Below are positions 33,293-45,689 of a stretch of 64,000 nt of DNA, one piece after another. The stretch is from Alosa alosa (Eukaryota; Chordata; Actinopteri; Clupeiformes; Clupeidae): NCBI RefSeq assembly GCF_017589495.1, contig NC_063211.1, positions 17,438,007 to 17,502,006 on the forward strand. Direction: 5' to 3'. The notes below the pieces were generated by a model that did no database searches, was not told where the DNA came from, and saw only the letters and a list, made by a program, of their open reading frames with translations. The number at the start of each line of letters is the position of its first letter. Position 1 is the stretch's first letter. The translations under genes and the position numbers were made by a program.

Positions 33293-33335
33293 TACACACA
33301 CACACACACAGACACACACGCGCATGCACACACGC
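33293..33335. repeat. (CA)n microsatellite
   Basis: CA run with GACACACACGCGC variants. Confidence 0.88.
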
Positions 33336-33339
33336 GATG

Positions 33340-34550
33340 GATGGAGAGCACTTGAGAGGCATTGCTTTATTTCCCTCACATCGCAGGTGGAAGCAACGTG
33401 TGCGATCAAACTATGGGTTTGATCTAGTTCCGCTTTTTCTGACTTAAACCACCATCACCAACAGTGCGGTATTCCATTTGACCAATATAGGAGTCATGAA
33501 TTTGACGTGCATTTGCCTGGTGTTTGTTTGTTCTGCATCACTAGATTATTATTGCTTGAGTGGCCAAGTGAATTTCTTACATTAATTTTTTTCTTTTCAA
33601 AAGAAGGAAATGATTGCAATAGTGCACAAAAAATGTCATCTAAAATCAGAAGCAGCCAGCTTTCAGATTCACACATAGTGAATGTTTTGTTCAAAATATT
33701 TGATTAATATAAACAAAATGACAAAAATATGTCCCCTAACATTGTGACAATTGTGTTTTTGGTTCATGGGCCAATCGAGCCTTGGGCTTCCATTGCATCC
33801 AGTGCCATGAGTTCTGACAGACACTGTAGGGAGCGATAGAACGAATGCACAAACAAATGTACAAATGGCTAACAGCTTTGTGAATGTCAATGGTGGCGGC
33901 GGCACTCTTAACTTCCTATGAAGGAATGCACAGTGGTGGCGGCAGCAGCCACAGCCACAGCAGACAGTCCTCCAGTACATTGTGATAATGACATTTGGGA
34001 AGGGATAGTGTTGCAAAGCTGTTAAGCTCCTTCATCGCACCAAGAAGATTAGTGCCTAGATGGGTCTGAATGACAGCGAAGGTAGAGTTGTGCACAGTCT
34101 GCTGAGGGGCTTGGCACAGACAGGCCTGCTAAAAGCCAAGCAGTCACTTTACACCAAGGACCAATTGTCCTTCACTTGCCAACAAATGACTTCAAACCCT
34201 CACAAAGCAAGGGCATTCAAATGTTTTTGCCCCCTCTACTTCTTCCTTGCTTGTCTTCCGGAGTTCTTAACCTTTCTAATTTCTATAGGATTGTAATTGT
34301 AATTTTGACTTCTTGAAAACACGTTTATTTTTCCTTTTCTTGTCCATTTCTCTTGTTTGAAGTTGCAGTGGAGTTTGTTTGTTTGAGTTGATCAATTGGC
34401 CTTTGGTTGGGGCCCCCTGTCTGGGTGTGCTGCTGTCTCTGCTCTGTGCCAATGGGCAACGGCCTCTCTGCATCTTTGTGGTCCGGGAGGAGAAGAGAGT
34501 CTGGCAATAGCTAGACACAAACACTGTAGGAAGGAGTACTTCCCTTTGTG
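33340..34550. other. Spacer without recognisable gene
   Basis: GTGGCGGCGGC occurs at about 33892 and GTGGTGGCGGCAGC at about 33932. Frames at 33669-34016 (minus) and 34060-34296 (plus) have no family motif. Confidence 0.4.
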
Positions 34551-34554
34551 CGTG

Positions 34555-34559
34555 CGTGC

Positions 34560-34593
<34 letters not shown>
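34555..34593. repeat. (GT)n microsatellite
   Basis: About 16 GT units after GCGTGCGTGCTT. Confidence 0.95.
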
Positions 34594-34596
<3 letters not shown>

Positions 34597-34951
34597 GTGG
34601 GGGTTGATATCGGGGGGCGTTCCAGCCTCCTCAGCCCTTCACTTACCCCCAGAACCCACCAACCCCCACCTCCTGCCCCGCCGGTGGTGTGTCCCGCCGC
34701 GTCAGACCTGCGTGAGCGTGTTTGAGTGGGGGCCGGGGAGCTCTGTGGCTGGGTGGTTTTGTGTCGTGCTGCTTGCCCCATTATCTGGGACATTGGCTTG
34801 CCACAGCTTTGCCTCCTGCCTCTCTGCCTATTCCCAACAGACGCCCTTTGGGATGGGAGTGCCACCCCCCACCCGCCAAACTGCATCCATGAGCAGAGGA
34901 CTCTAGTCAGTCGCAGTCACGCTGCCTTTTGTGTAGCTGCGTGTGAGTGCA

Positions 34952-34954
<3 letters not shown>

Positions 34955-35001
<47 letters not shown>

Positions 35002-35160
35002 CTTACTAGTATATTTGTGTCAATATGTGTATATATGTGTTTGTGTGTATGTGTTTGCAAGTATAGTTATGTTTGTGTGAGTGAGGCAGAGAGAGAGAGA
35101 GAGAGAGAGAGTGTGTGTGTGTGTATAAGTATTTGTGTGTGTGTGTATGTGTGAATGAGT
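34955..35160. repeat. (GT)n, (GA)n and (GT)n block
   Basis: GT at 34955-34999, imperfect GT/ATAT to 35085, GA at 35088-35111, then GT at 35111-35125 and 35135-35147. Confidence 0.93.
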
Positions 35161-35253
35161 GTGTGTCCCTGTCCCCGAGGTGTCTCCGGAACGTCTTCGT
35201 TGATATTCAGCAAGTGCCGTCCCTCCATCCACGGCCAAGCCACTGCTAACCTA

Positions 35254-35320
35254 CTTATTTATTTATTTATTTAGTTATCATTTATTCACTCTCTCACTTC
35301 ATTGTTTATTTATTTATTTT
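35254..35320. repeat. (ATTT)n tetranucleotide repeats
   Basis: TTATTTATTTATTTATTTAG at 35256-35274 and a shorter run at 35306-35320. Confidence 0.85.
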
Positions 35321-35432
35321 GTCTTGACACGAGAGAGAGCGAGCGATCAAGAGAATGAACAGGCCGGGGAGCCGTTTTGTCATTTTAAATCGCCTGACAA
35401 TCTGAACAAAGTTTAGCATGCATTGAGAGAAC

Positions 35433-36080
35433 ATGAGAGCGCCCCCACCCCCACCCCTTCTGACCCTCTTCCCCTCTCCCCCACGGTGCTGGAGTGGGGT
35501 AGGGGGTGGATGTAGGAAAGGGAAAAAAACAGATATAAATGACAGTGGGGCAATGTTGGGCGAAGCCACTAGTGCATTAAGAAATTCTCATTCTGTCATC
35601 AGAAAGCAGTGGCTGGAGAGTAAGGGGGTGGAGGGGGTGGGGGCGATGGAGGACACGTCGCCAGTGACCTCGTGCTCGGGGCCTGTGAGGTCCCTAGTGG
35701 TCACAGGCGAGGAAAATGGGAAAGCACGGCGAAACACGGAAGCTGCCAAAGTGACAGCAAAGTCATCTCAAGAGGAGGGAGGGACGGTTGGGGTGTGGTG
35801 GAGGGGTGTGGGTGGGGGAGTGTCACTGCTGTCCCGCCGGCCCCCCCGACTCGCCTGTCAACGGCAACACCTCCTTGAACTTGTCGCCAATTTTGTCGAA
35901 CAGCGAATGAGACTGACAGACTGGTTACTTTGCGGTAAAAAAAATGAGGGGATAAAAAGGGGAAAAAATGCAGCGGAGATTTTTGTTTTTCTACCCTCTT
36001 TTCTCTGCTCTCTGGACTTCTTGCGGTCCATCAGCAACTTTGTTTTGTCAGTGAGGTACTTTTTGTTTATTTACACTTAG
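35433..36080 (+). other. Longest open frame in the window (215 codons), not supported as a gene
   Basis: The frame opens with a Pro/Leu string from a CCCCCACCCC tract, passes through Gly/Val-rich sequence from a GGTGGGGG tract, and ends in a Phe/Leu-rich tail from T-rich DNA. No domain, signal peptide or splice structure is recognisable. The underlying DNA at 35800-36060 is repeat-free and could be a non-coding conserved element. G-runs at 35788-35821 may form a quadruplex. Confidence 0.5.
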
Positions 36081-36205
36081 CAGAACACTGTGAGGACCCT
36101 TAGTGGCGGACATTTTGTTTGTTATGTAGCATCCTAGGATGCAGGGCCTAGCCTCTGCAGAGCGTGATGGCTTTTAGACAGTGGGAGTGCGGGTGGGCGG
36201 AGGGA

Positions 36206-36224
36206 TGTGTGTGTGTGTGTGTGT

Positions 36225-36260
<36 letters not shown>
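36206..36260. repeat. (GT)n microsatellite
   Basis: About 26 GT units with one TCT interruption. Confidence 0.95.
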
Positions 36261-36262
<2 letters not shown>

Positions 36263-36299
36263 GGGGTAGATCTTGATTGAAGTCTGGCATATTGTTTTA

Positions 36300-37080
36300 A
36301 TTATACAGCATGTGTTTGATAAAGAGACCCAGTGCATTTGCTCGCATAAATGTGTGCTACTCTTTCTTTTTTTTTCTTTTTTCAGTTGTTGTCAGCTAAA
36401 GAAGCAGCACTAGAGCGAGCTTTAATAACATAAGTGCAGTGCTCCTCATTGTAATTTGTAGTCCAAGTGTTTAATGAGAGCGAAATGTTTCCCAAACAGA
36501 TTCGTCGAAAAAGAACAACAACTGCGTAAAGCATCACAGAGCACAGCAGGTACTCCTCAGTAATTCTGTAACAAATACCTCTGAAAGAATTTTATTTGAA
36601 TGCTCCATCTGCTTTGACAGGTGCTGTTTGAGTTCTAACCCCACAGGGGACAACCTTGTAACTCTTTTACACACTTCTTTTGTAACCGGGGAAGAAAACA
36701 CTCACTGATCTTCCTTTGTTAAGCTGCCGCAAGTCTAAAATGGATTTTATTTTACTTCTCTCAAGCATTATAAGGACACATCAGTTTATCAGTGTGTTGC
36801 CTTGCAATTGCTATTCTCTGTATGGGAGATCTTATGCCTGAGTGTTTAAAAAAAAAAAAAAACAACAAAACAGAAAACAGCTGTGCTATGTCATACCACA
36901 TATATTGCATACATATTTTTTATATAAACATTTTGAAGAACATTGTGACCTACAGGAACAATGAAATCATTGTCATGGTTGGACGCGACACAATGAACCT
37001 CTGTACCTGTTTCAGCCCCTGTTTTTGTGTGAAGATGAATTACACATATAATAAGTGATGACACCCAATGCACAATGACA
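36300..37080. other. AT-rich spacer without recognisable gene
   Basis: Contains an A-run at about 36847-36861. The plus frame 36792-37058 crosses it and has no motif. Confidence 0.45.
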
Positions 37081-37560
37081 ATTACCTGACTTATTTTCCA
37101 TTAGGGTTGAAATGGAAGACACCTTCTACGGTCACGGATGACGGAATGTAAACCACTCCGCCTCGGCTTTTAATTACCCGTTGTTGCATTGCGTCGCACC
37201 GCACAGCCCCACTCAATCAGAGTGCCGTTGGCACGCGTCTAGGCTCGAAGCAGCCCCCGAGTATAGATTAATTTGGATCACTAATACCTTTTTTAAAAAA
37301 AAATAGACTCTATCGTCTGGGTCAAGCGCCTTACCAGGAAATACACATTTGATGATTTGCGTTTCCTCATCATTTTTTATCTTGAGAGGTTCATGAGACC
37401 GTTTTATTTAATTAGTCCAAGCGCCTTGATTACAAATGCATGGTTCAGGCACAGTTGTCATTATGTTTCCTGAAGGATAATTGTTATCTTCACAGCGATC
37501 ACAAGAGCTTGCCTGAATGCCTCATATCTCAGAGATTACTCTTTTTTTAGCACCTCGATA
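37081..37560. other. Candidate conserved non-coding element
   Basis: Repeat-free for nearly 500 bp, no open frame, with clustered cores: TTTTAATTACCC, AGATTAATTTGGATCACTAATACC, TTTAATTAGTCC, CTTGATTACAAATGC, GATAATTG and TCGATAATCGCC. Two CAAGCGCCTT words occur (about 37323 and 37420). This is the longest enhancer-like block I see. No alignment available. Confidence 0.35.
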
Positions 37561-39500
37561 ATCGCCCTTGAAACCAGGCTTGTTCTGGAGTCGGGTGCTG
37601 ATTATTTTCTCTTGCTTGTGAGTGAATCAGAAGTACATTCAGCTCCTCTGAGGATGTTCTGCCAATGACAAAGTTCTTGTCTTGGTCAAAGGTCAACTTA
37701 TGGATACTAGATCTAATATGGTATTGACATCATGTTAACTATATAACTTAACATTTAATCAAAGACAATGCTCTTTATGAGGAGGGGCTCCATACATTTA
37801 TTTAATGTATTGAATATACCTCTGTGAAACAACCAGTGCCTTTGGTGAGTTGCCATCTTCACCTGCTTCACAGACATCAAAGCAGTGATATCTCTAATCT
37901 CCTACTAATGATGTGAGACTTCACAAAGTGTGACACATACAGTAGTCCACCAGTCTCTCACAGCTTGCTTCAGGAAGAGAGCAATATTTCCTCCTTATTC
38001 ACAAGGGCCTTAGCTCATTGTAGCCAATGAATGGACAAGGAACCTGTTTGAGGAAAACTCTTGAGGGCCCCACAAGGAGCCTTCTAATCATGGGTGTAAT
38101 CTTTCATTCACTCACACAATTCAGCATCAGCTTCAGCATCAGAGCAAGCTATTTATGGATTTCAATACCCGTCCAAATATCCTTCAGTCTACGTTAAACA
38201 GACCGTTTAGGCTCTTTCAAACGCTAAGTCCATTCATGCTCGCTGTTGAAGAATTGGTAGGAAAGAAATGGTTGTAGCAAAGCCTGTGTACAGATCGGTA
38301 CGATCAGCATCCTGTTTTAAAACAGGATCATTGCCTTCCTCTCCGTCTTTATGCAAAGCGATAAATAAATATAGGCACTTTTTGACCTGACATGAAATGG
38401 AGATAAGCAGATTCGGCCCGCAGATTGCTGCATTTCCTGTAGGTCAAGTAGCACTGAAACCCTCTCTAAATAAACAAGCAGTGCCACGCAATGGTAAGCG
38501 AATCTTGGGAGATTATTACAATAGCATTATTCCAAAGTATAAAGAATGCAAGACTCGGAGGAGAAACACAGTAGCCAGACATCATGGCATCTGTTGCTAT
38601 TAATTTACTGCTCTGTGCTTTTAATGTGATTTCACCCCATATGCTTCTGATACTGCTGCTGCCTCCTCCTGCCCCCATACAAATGGCTTTTTTACGCGAA
38701 TCAGACACCAAATGGGTGGCATCGCAACAGTGGATTTATGGAAAAACGTTCTCCTCACCTCGACTCATTGAAACACTTAATGTGTTTTTGGGGTGTCTTG
38801 GCCACTCAAAAGAGTTTTCTTAGTTGCTGAGAAATGTGAGCATCCCCAAATGACAGGCAAATGAGAGATAGAGGTGATGATTTTAACCGTCATGTTGGTT
38901 CATAAAATGTTAACTCTGCACTGTAAGTCGCATCACATCCTAAGATATATTTCACCATATTTGATCATGTGAGGTTGCTAAAAGTGATCGACACAATCTT
39001 TCCACCATAGACCACTGTTCTGAAAACTCTCTCCTGGGGCACAAACACAATCAATGTGCTAAGCCTCTTAATTATATTACACTTCAATGGCAATCGGCCA
39101 CTAAATGGCTTTATTAAATTCTCTGATTAGCTTTGCTTAAATGATCATGAATCAGATTAAGGGTCATTGTAAGGTGAGCGTGTCAATGCAAACGTGTTGT
39201 TCGAAGGCCCACAGGTACTTGGCTCAGGGTCAGGCAGCTCCAGGAGAAATAAATAAACAAGCAGGCATTTGTTTGCGAAGTGGGACTTTCCCGTTTCTTT
39301 GCAGCAGCGCTCTGATGACTTCACGGTGAATTTGTGGTCATGGGAAAGGCATACTGTGATCTGGTGTGGCCTATAAAAACAAGGCCAAGCATAACAAGGG
39401 CTGTGACAGACACGCAGACGCTGGGGTGAGGATGGGAAGCAGAGGAAAGAAAGAGAGAAATAGAAGGAAAGAAGGAAAAAGATGAAGAAAAAAGCTATGG
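37561..39500. other. Spacer without recognisable gene
   Basis: Unique AT-rich sequence. CAGCATCAGCTTCAGCATCAG near 38122 is a short local repeat. Frames at 38397-38603, 38466-38711, 38584-38823 and 39157-39504 show no family motif. Confidence 0.45.
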
Positions 39501-39510
39501 ACATCTATAG

Positions 39511-39538
39511 CTCTTTTCTTTTCTTTTCTTTTCTTTTC
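39511..39538. repeat. (TTTTC)n pentanucleotide repeat
   Basis: About five TTTTC units. A smaller relative of the array at 18419. Confidence 0.9.
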
Positions 39539-40098
39539 CTGAAGTAAATGAAGACAAACAATGCAGAAAAGTTTGGATCCAGACTTCTGGGCTTGTGATG
39601 ATGTCATTAATTGAGTGCGTTTATGATATCTGTAGCTGAGGAAGAGGCCATTTCGCTTCAGGTTTTGCTCATTTGTCATCTCGACTATGAAGTTCATCTC
39701 TGGAGAGGAAGATGGACGATTTCTGAGCGAGACCAGATGCCATTTTTTTGTTCTTCGTTTGATAACAATCAGTGCATTTTAGTGACTCATGAGATGGGCT
39801 TATTCCAATGTCGTTTTGTAAAGCAGAAATTACATTTCATGACACATAAATACAATAAACTGCACTCGAGATGGAGAACTTATTCACTTATTAACGTCCT
39901 GCTTAAAGTGAAGAGCTCGGCTTCTAATCTATTAGATCCACCAGCTTCCGTTTGACGGAAAGGGAAAAAAACGTACAAACCCTGGAGACTGCATCTAGTT
40001 GTCCATAACTCCATTTTTTAAATGGTTCAATATACTGGCTGGTCCATTCTATCAGATACTGTCAAAAACTTTCAAAATTAGATTTTTCTGGCTGCCCA

Positions 40099-40100
<2 letters not shown>

Positions 40101-40133
<33 letters not shown>
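40101..40133. repeat. (GT)n microsatellite
   Basis: About 16 uninterrupted units. Confidence 0.95.
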
Positions 40134-40134
<1 letters not shown>

Positions 40135-40587
40135 TGGTTTTCATGCAAGTGCTCACTCAGTGATTTCCTTTTTGTCCCAGTAATGAACCTTCCCAAGATT
40201 TAGCACTCTAAATGTCGCTATAGCCTCTATAAGACAAATTCAAAGGAAGTCAATTGCTCTGTTTAATAATGACATTTATTATTTTTTTTTAATTCAAACT
40301 TAATACTAATTTAATCTGAGATTTTTTAATTTTTGTATTTATGCTTTCCTTGCATTGATTGTAATGCATGTGTCAGGCACACATTAATTATTTTATTTAA
40401 CACATTTATTTTACATTTGTTTGACTTGTGTGCAGGATTCACGGTGAGCTTTCAGGGACTGGTGCTGGCATACATTTAAAGAGAAATTCACCAATTATCC
40501 TGACACTTTTTGCTCAGCTTGAAATCAGTAATTACACAGAAGTCCAAAGTAGCACAGTCCCCACTCTGACCTCACGCAAGGAGGCTC

Positions 40588-40620
<33 letters not shown>
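40588..40620. repeat. (GT)n microsatellite
   Basis: About 13 units and a TAT interruption. Confidence 0.93.
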
Positions 40621-40739
40621 TTTTTTGTGTTTGTGTACATGTGTGCAAATTCATTGCATCTTCTACATTGTTTACCCCTTTACCAGTTTATGTGCGGGGA
40701 GTTGAACACGGGGAGCAGCTCAGCCCACCATTAGATTAA

Positions 40740-42000
40740 GGCCAACGCCGAGTGGCCCTGAGGTCCTTCGTGAGGTCACTGATTTCCCTCCCGCCACTTG
40801 TGGTCACACAACGCACAGAGACCCTCTCCCCCCTCAACAACTTACTTGCCAGAATCAAATGCCTAATAAGGACTCACAATCTTTGATTTGCATCGTGTCA
40901 TCTGAAACTTGGATGAGGACATTTTGATGTCAGCCTGGCAGATATTTATCTGGGTCAGTCACTTCTGCTGTGCGGTTCACACGACAGTCACTGTGCCGCG
41001 ATCACAAAACAACAACAAGGTCCTGACCAGATAGAGAATCATTCAAACAAAGCATAAAAAACACAAAGTGGTGCAGCTTGACCTTTAAAATGGGTTTGCT
41101 CTAATTTTCTACTGTGATGGCATCCTGGTCACACGAACCTGTCAGCCCCCGTTATCCCTCGCTATGTCTGAGCGTTAGTTTTTTAAGCTGCCGAAAATCT
41201 TTTCAAGCTCAGGCAACCTGAAGGCGGGCAGACAGACAGGCAGGCAGGCCACGGCAACCTTAATCATCGCCTTGTTCTGCAGGATTTGGCAGCAAATGAG
41301 TCAAAAAAAGAAAAGACAAGTAAAAAAAAAAAGATGAGTTGCAACGGACCCAAGGTAAATGTAAAGTGACAGTGAGGATTCCCCTGAGATGCCGTAATTG
41401 TAGTATCACATATGTAACACAGAACAAACAGCTTTCCCCCCGAGCCCCTGCAGATGGCCGCCGTTACATATTTAAGAGCTTCAAGGCATCCTTTTTCCTC
41501 CCTCGCTCACAACCTCCATCTCTCCTCTCCTCTCCCTTGCATCCTCTCAGTCGCCGATGAACACTGCACACAGTCTCTTCTACCTGACCCATGTGTCTCT
41601 GAGAAAACAACCGCAACGACAACAACGAAAACCAACCATCCTATCCACTGCTCTGTGGGCAAGAAGAAGCCCATGCTCTTACACATTCGTCTGTAGTCAG
41701 TGATGCCCACATAAAAGGAATTAGACGGATGTGAATGGAGCAGAAAAGAGACAAGTGTTGCTGGAAGGTATAGGGACCTGAGGCTAAGGAGAACTTGCTG
41801 CACAGATGGCCGTTGCTTCGGGTCAGGCTGGCCCTCACTATACGCTCTTTGAGCCACTCGAGGACAATGGACTTTGAAGGAGAGAGACGCTAATAGGCTG
41901 GATCAGTGTGCCCCACAAAGGGAAGTTTATGGGTATATTTTGACAGTGTTAATTGATGTAATTGTTTAACACCACTCTTACTGTAGTTAGGACAGCGGGA
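40740..42000. other. Spacer without recognisable gene
   Basis: CAGACAGACAGGCAGGCAGG near 41230 is a short tetranucleotide repeat. Frames at 41339-41857 on either strand have no family motif. Confidence 0.4.
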
Positions 42001-42018
42001 ACTGATAAAAGGAGTGTT

Positions 42019-42205
42019 TTGTGTGTGTGTGTGTGTTAGAGAGAGAGAGAACGTATTCTGTGAAAGTGTGTGTGTGTGTGTGTTCTGTAGTGAAAAGCGA
42101 GAAACACCAGATGGTGCTGTGGAATCCTGCCTTCCTGTGTCCATTTGGCAGCCTGTTTACTTTACATTTCTCAAAACAAGATCCCTTCATTATGTATGAG
42201 TGTGT

Positions 42206-42240
<35 letters not shown>
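42019..42240. repeat. (GT)n and (GA)n microsatellites
   Basis: GT 42019-42036, GA 42038-42050, GT 42066-42082 and GT 42210-42240. Confidence 0.92.
42104..42117 (+). promoter_or_regulatory. Weak CTCF-like word
   Basis: ACACCAGATGGTGC partly fits the CTCF core, with mismatches at the first position and at the C of GGC. Listed as a low-confidence site. Confidence 0.15.
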
Positions 42241-42242
<2 letters not shown>

Positions 42243-42344
42243 ACACAAAAACTCTGAAGGTTGCATACCTACTGACTTTCCCCAAGTTTTGCGGCCTACT
42301 ACTCTGCCCCTTCATGGACTCCTGGGGAGACAGTAATCGCAACA

Positions 42345-42430
42345 ACAACAACAACAGCAAAAAAAAAGAAGAACGAAGAATGTCAGAGAGGAGAAAAGAG
42401 GGGGGAAAGATACAGAAGAGGAAGAAGAAC
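42345..42430. repeat. (CAA)n and purine-rich tract
   Basis: CAACAACAACAACAACAG followed by an A-run and GAAGAA/GAGG purine-rich sequence. Confidence 0.8.
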
Positions 42431-42904
42431 CCAGCGCAAATGAGAAGGATAAACCGAGATCTGGGGTCTTGGCCATTGGGGTGTAAACAGGAGTAAACAG
42501 GCTGCAGGATTATCCTTTTGGAGGGTGTGTGTGTGTGTAGGGGGGGTTGTAGAAGAGGCACGGCAAGAACTAGATCCGCAATTTACCCAGGCAGTCATGA
42601 GAGGGTTCAGAGCACACGGCAGATAAGGGAATTATGACAAGGCCAGTTTACACTGTTTGTCTGTCTGTTCATTAGCAGGCGAACTTCATTATAAATAGAA
42701 GATGAGACTGATAACCCAACACAAACTAAACAGGCCCTGGACTAATACACTCTCAACCCCTCTCTACCTATGGGGAAGAGTATGGTCTCACCGCTATTTA
42801 GTCAATAATCAGCCTTTAATGGAGTCAGAGTGCAAAAAGGCAAAAAGAAAGGGGGGACAAAAAGAAGCATACACAGGATTTTTTATTATTATTTTTTTAC
42901 TCTA

Positions 42905-43085
42905 AAAGATTGATAAATATGGCGGAATCTCAATTAGGCTTTGCGGGGAATGCAGATATTAAAAATTTGGTCAAGAATCTAATTAGCGGAAGGTAATTAA
43001 ACAGTCTCGCACAGGGTCATTAATCTTTTTCCACGGACCTTTGATGTTTTGCATACTGTCTTGCAGTCATTAATAAAATTCATAA
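42905..43085. other. Candidate conserved non-coding element with clustered homeodomain cores
   Basis: In about 180 repeat-free bases: TCAATTAGGC, TCTAATTAGCGG, GGTAATTAAAC, GTCATTAATC and GTCATTAATAAAATTC, at least five ATTA/TAAT cores, two of them in identical GTCATTAAT words. Also a TTTGATGT word. No frame is open. Enhancer-like by composition. Needs alignment. Confidence 0.35.
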
Positions 43086-43117
43086 CGCTTTTCTTTGTGC
43101 TGGTTTATCGTCACTGT

Positions 43118-43182
43118 TTTCTCTCCCTCTGTCTCTCTCTGTCTCTCCCTCTCTCTTTCTCTTTCTTTCTTTCTGTTTTTCC
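43118..43182. repeat. Interrupted (CT)n tract
   Basis: CTCTCCCTCTGTCTCTCTCTGTCTC and TTTCTTTCTTTC units. Confidence 0.8.
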
Positions 43183-43861
43183 TCTCTATGCTCTCGCTCC
43201 ATGAGACCATGCAGAGCAAGTGTCAACACATCACAAGGGTTCTCTTCAGTTAATTTACTTCTTTGTGCATATTACATTTAAAGTTGCAAGTTGCATTTGC
43301 CCCCCCCATACACCCCATATACTTTCCTTCCCCCCCGCCCCCCCTTCCTTCTTTTTGGAAGCACAATTACAGCAGCAGATCAAATTAAATTCTTCTGCAA
43401 GCACAGCTCATTTGGAGTGTAAAACATCTCAAGGACTGTGCACCAGAGTGTGTGGCGTGGCGTTTCCTCTGTCTTGTGTTTCGCGTGAGGGGACAAAAAA
43501 AAAAAAAAACAGCGGAATTGTGTGGCCATTGTGTCCACCGTAATTAATTTTTTTTTACAATCGGCCCATCTCAAATCAGTCATGCCACAAATATCAGAAA
43601 AGGGAGAGGCAGGAGGAAGAGAGAGAGAGCAAACATGAGAGGGGAAAGGGGTGGGAGAGACCGTCAGAGAGAGAGTGAGAGAAAGAGAAGCAATAGCGAG
43701 CCCTCACTCATCCCTCTTTTTAACATGAGCAGCAGTCAGATGGCAGACGAGGTTCATTTGTTATCGCTGTCATCAGTGATAATAATGGGTGTACCATTAG
43801 TGCACTACCTCTACTTCATTAACCGCTGTTAGTGTTGGTGCCACCATTGCTAGCACAGCAA

Positions 43862-43884
43862 TGTGTGTGTGTGTGTGTGTGTGT
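43862..43884. repeat. (GT)n microsatellite
   Basis: About 11 units. Confidence 0.92.
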
Positions 43885-44038
43885 ACATAGCGGGATGTGC
43901 ATGTATGTGTCTTTTATGTGTCACATAGAGATGTGTCTCTCCTACTTATATACCTGTGCTTGTTTGTGACACATACACTGTAGATACCACATAGATTGAC
44001 ATGAGGTTATCTTTAAAAGTCAAAATGCAGGAAGAAAT

Positions 44039-44058
44039 ACACACACACACACACACAC
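44039..44058. repeat. (CA)n microsatellite
   Basis: About ten units. Confidence 0.9.
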
Positions 44059-44992
44059 TCCAGCCCAATAGGGAGCAGATACCTTTTAGAGACGGGCAGC
44101 TGAATCCAGCTGAGGGGTCGGGAGAGTTATGCGTTCATCCTCTACTGATTCTCTCCACTTCTCTCGCTGCAGCTCTGCTTCAGCTCCAGCTCCACCACCA
44201 TTATCTGCCCTACAGATTACATGCATGCAGTCATCTAATGTATGTGCACTGCTCTCGGACGCCTGTGGTGCGGCGGCAGCCAGGCGGCATTGCAGATTGT
44301 TTCAAGGGCATAAATGCAGCGTGATGATTTCTTTGGAGAAAATGAACCCCTTTTTTTGCAGTGCACAATGGGATGCACGATGGGATGCTACCCCCCACCC
44401 ATCCATATATCTACTGTGTAGGGGGCAGACCATGTTCAAGGCAATGTGGACTTTAACAGTGAGAAGTGACAGCAAAACTACTCTACTGCACTCTAAAGGC
44501 TTGTGCAGTCCGGTACTTTTCTCTTTTCTGTGTGTTGGGAACAGGACAGGGTTCTGGTTTTTAAGCCAACCCCACCCCACCCCACCCCTACTGCACAGAT
44601 GACTGTAGAGGAACCCCCTTTCTTAAATTTCATTCCTCGTTTTTCAAAACACATGAACTTTCTCCTGCACTTAGAAAGGGGGCTTCGTGTTCTCCTCCTC
44701 CCCAACCCCAACCCCACCCCCACCCCCATTGCCGGCTGCCAAACATGCCACCTCACAGTTCCCAGCGAACGGCCGGGGTCATGCTCAGAGCATCTGGGCA
44801 CGGCAGAAGCGTTCAATTCTGGAGCCATTATATCATTTCCTCTTCTGTTTCCTGTCAGCCTCGACGGCTGCCAAAAAAGCCCTTTTTTAATGGGCGATTT
44901 CCAGAGGGCAGAGACACAGTCCAAGTGGGAGTGCTAAAACGCCACGCCACACCACTCTGCTCTGCTCTGTGCGTCTGAGGTAGACGAGAGAG

Positions 44993-45013
44993 AAAGAGAG
45001 AGAGAGAGAGAGA
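44993..45013. repeat. (GA)n microsatellite
   Basis: About nine units after GAGAGAAAGA. Confidence 0.88.
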
Positions 45014-45086
45014 AGCTGAAACAGTTATGGGAATCAGACCAAAGTGAGCGGGAGAAACATGGGATGTCACAGCCGTGTATCAAACC

Positions 45087-45107
45087 AAAAAAAAAAAAAA
45101 AAAAAAA
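45087..45107. repeat. A21 homopolymer
   Basis: 21 uninterrupted A. Confidence 0.95.
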
Positions 45108-45191
45108 GATACATTTTCGTGACCCTCTCTCTCACTGTCTCTCAGAGGGTGGGTACAGATAGCAGTTTGTGATCACAGCTGCGGCGGCGGT

Positions 45192-45215
45192 ATGTGTGTG
45201 TGTGTGTGTGTGTGG
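45192..45215. repeat. (GT)n microsatellite
   Basis: About 12 units after GCGGCGGCGG. Confidence 0.92.
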
Positions 45216-45324
45216 GTACGTGTGTGTAAGTGTGTGTACATGCACACATCCAGTGGAGGAGTCAAGTCCCTTTTCAACCCTCACCCAGAAGTTCAGGTTT
45301 GATCACAGACAGACGAAAAGGCCA

Positions 45325-45440
45325 CCTCCCCCTCCTCCTCCTCCTCCTTGCGGCCTCTCCATCGCCCGCTCCATTCGTGAATATTCTCCCCCCCCAAAAA
45401 AAAAAAAAAAAAAAAGAAATAAAAAAACGAGGGAATAAAA
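45325..45440. repeat. (CTC)n, C-run and A20 homopolymer
   Basis: CTCCTCCTCCTCCTC units at 45331-45348, eight C, then 20 A at 45396-45415. Confidence 0.9.
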
Positions 45441-45489
45441 ACCCAGGCAAAGTGGAGCGCTGGCTAAATATAACCTGAGCGATGGAGGG

Positions 45490-45640
45490 GGGCTCCTTGA
45501 AGGCGTATTTCCTCTGAGCGGAGGATATTCAGTTACCTGATAAACGCAGATTGTCGCTGAGAGCGCTGCAGATAAAATTATTTTGAGACGGAGCACAAAG
45601 GCAGAGGTGCTTATGTTAATCCCCACTTTAAAAAAAAGCC
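45490..45640. other. Candidate conserved non-coding element
   Basis: Repeat-free block with GATATTCAGTTACCTGATAAACGCAG and GATAAAATTATTTTGAGACGG. No coding signal. Inference from composition. Confidence 0.25.
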
Positions 45641-45689
45641 AGCAAATAAGATAAGCTCCTGCCTGAAGGTAAGGCTCCCATTTTTTTCC

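Noticed and set aside
35433..36080. 215-codon plus-strand frame, the longest in the window, as a gene
   Set aside because: It is stitched from a C-rich tract (Pro), G-rich tracts (Gly/Val/Trp) and a T-rich tail (Phe/Leu). No domain, splice pattern or homologue recognised.
43862..44058. GT array followed by CA array as a designed hairpin
   Set aside because: Arrays are short (about 11 and 10 units) and such pairs are expected by chance given the density of both types here.
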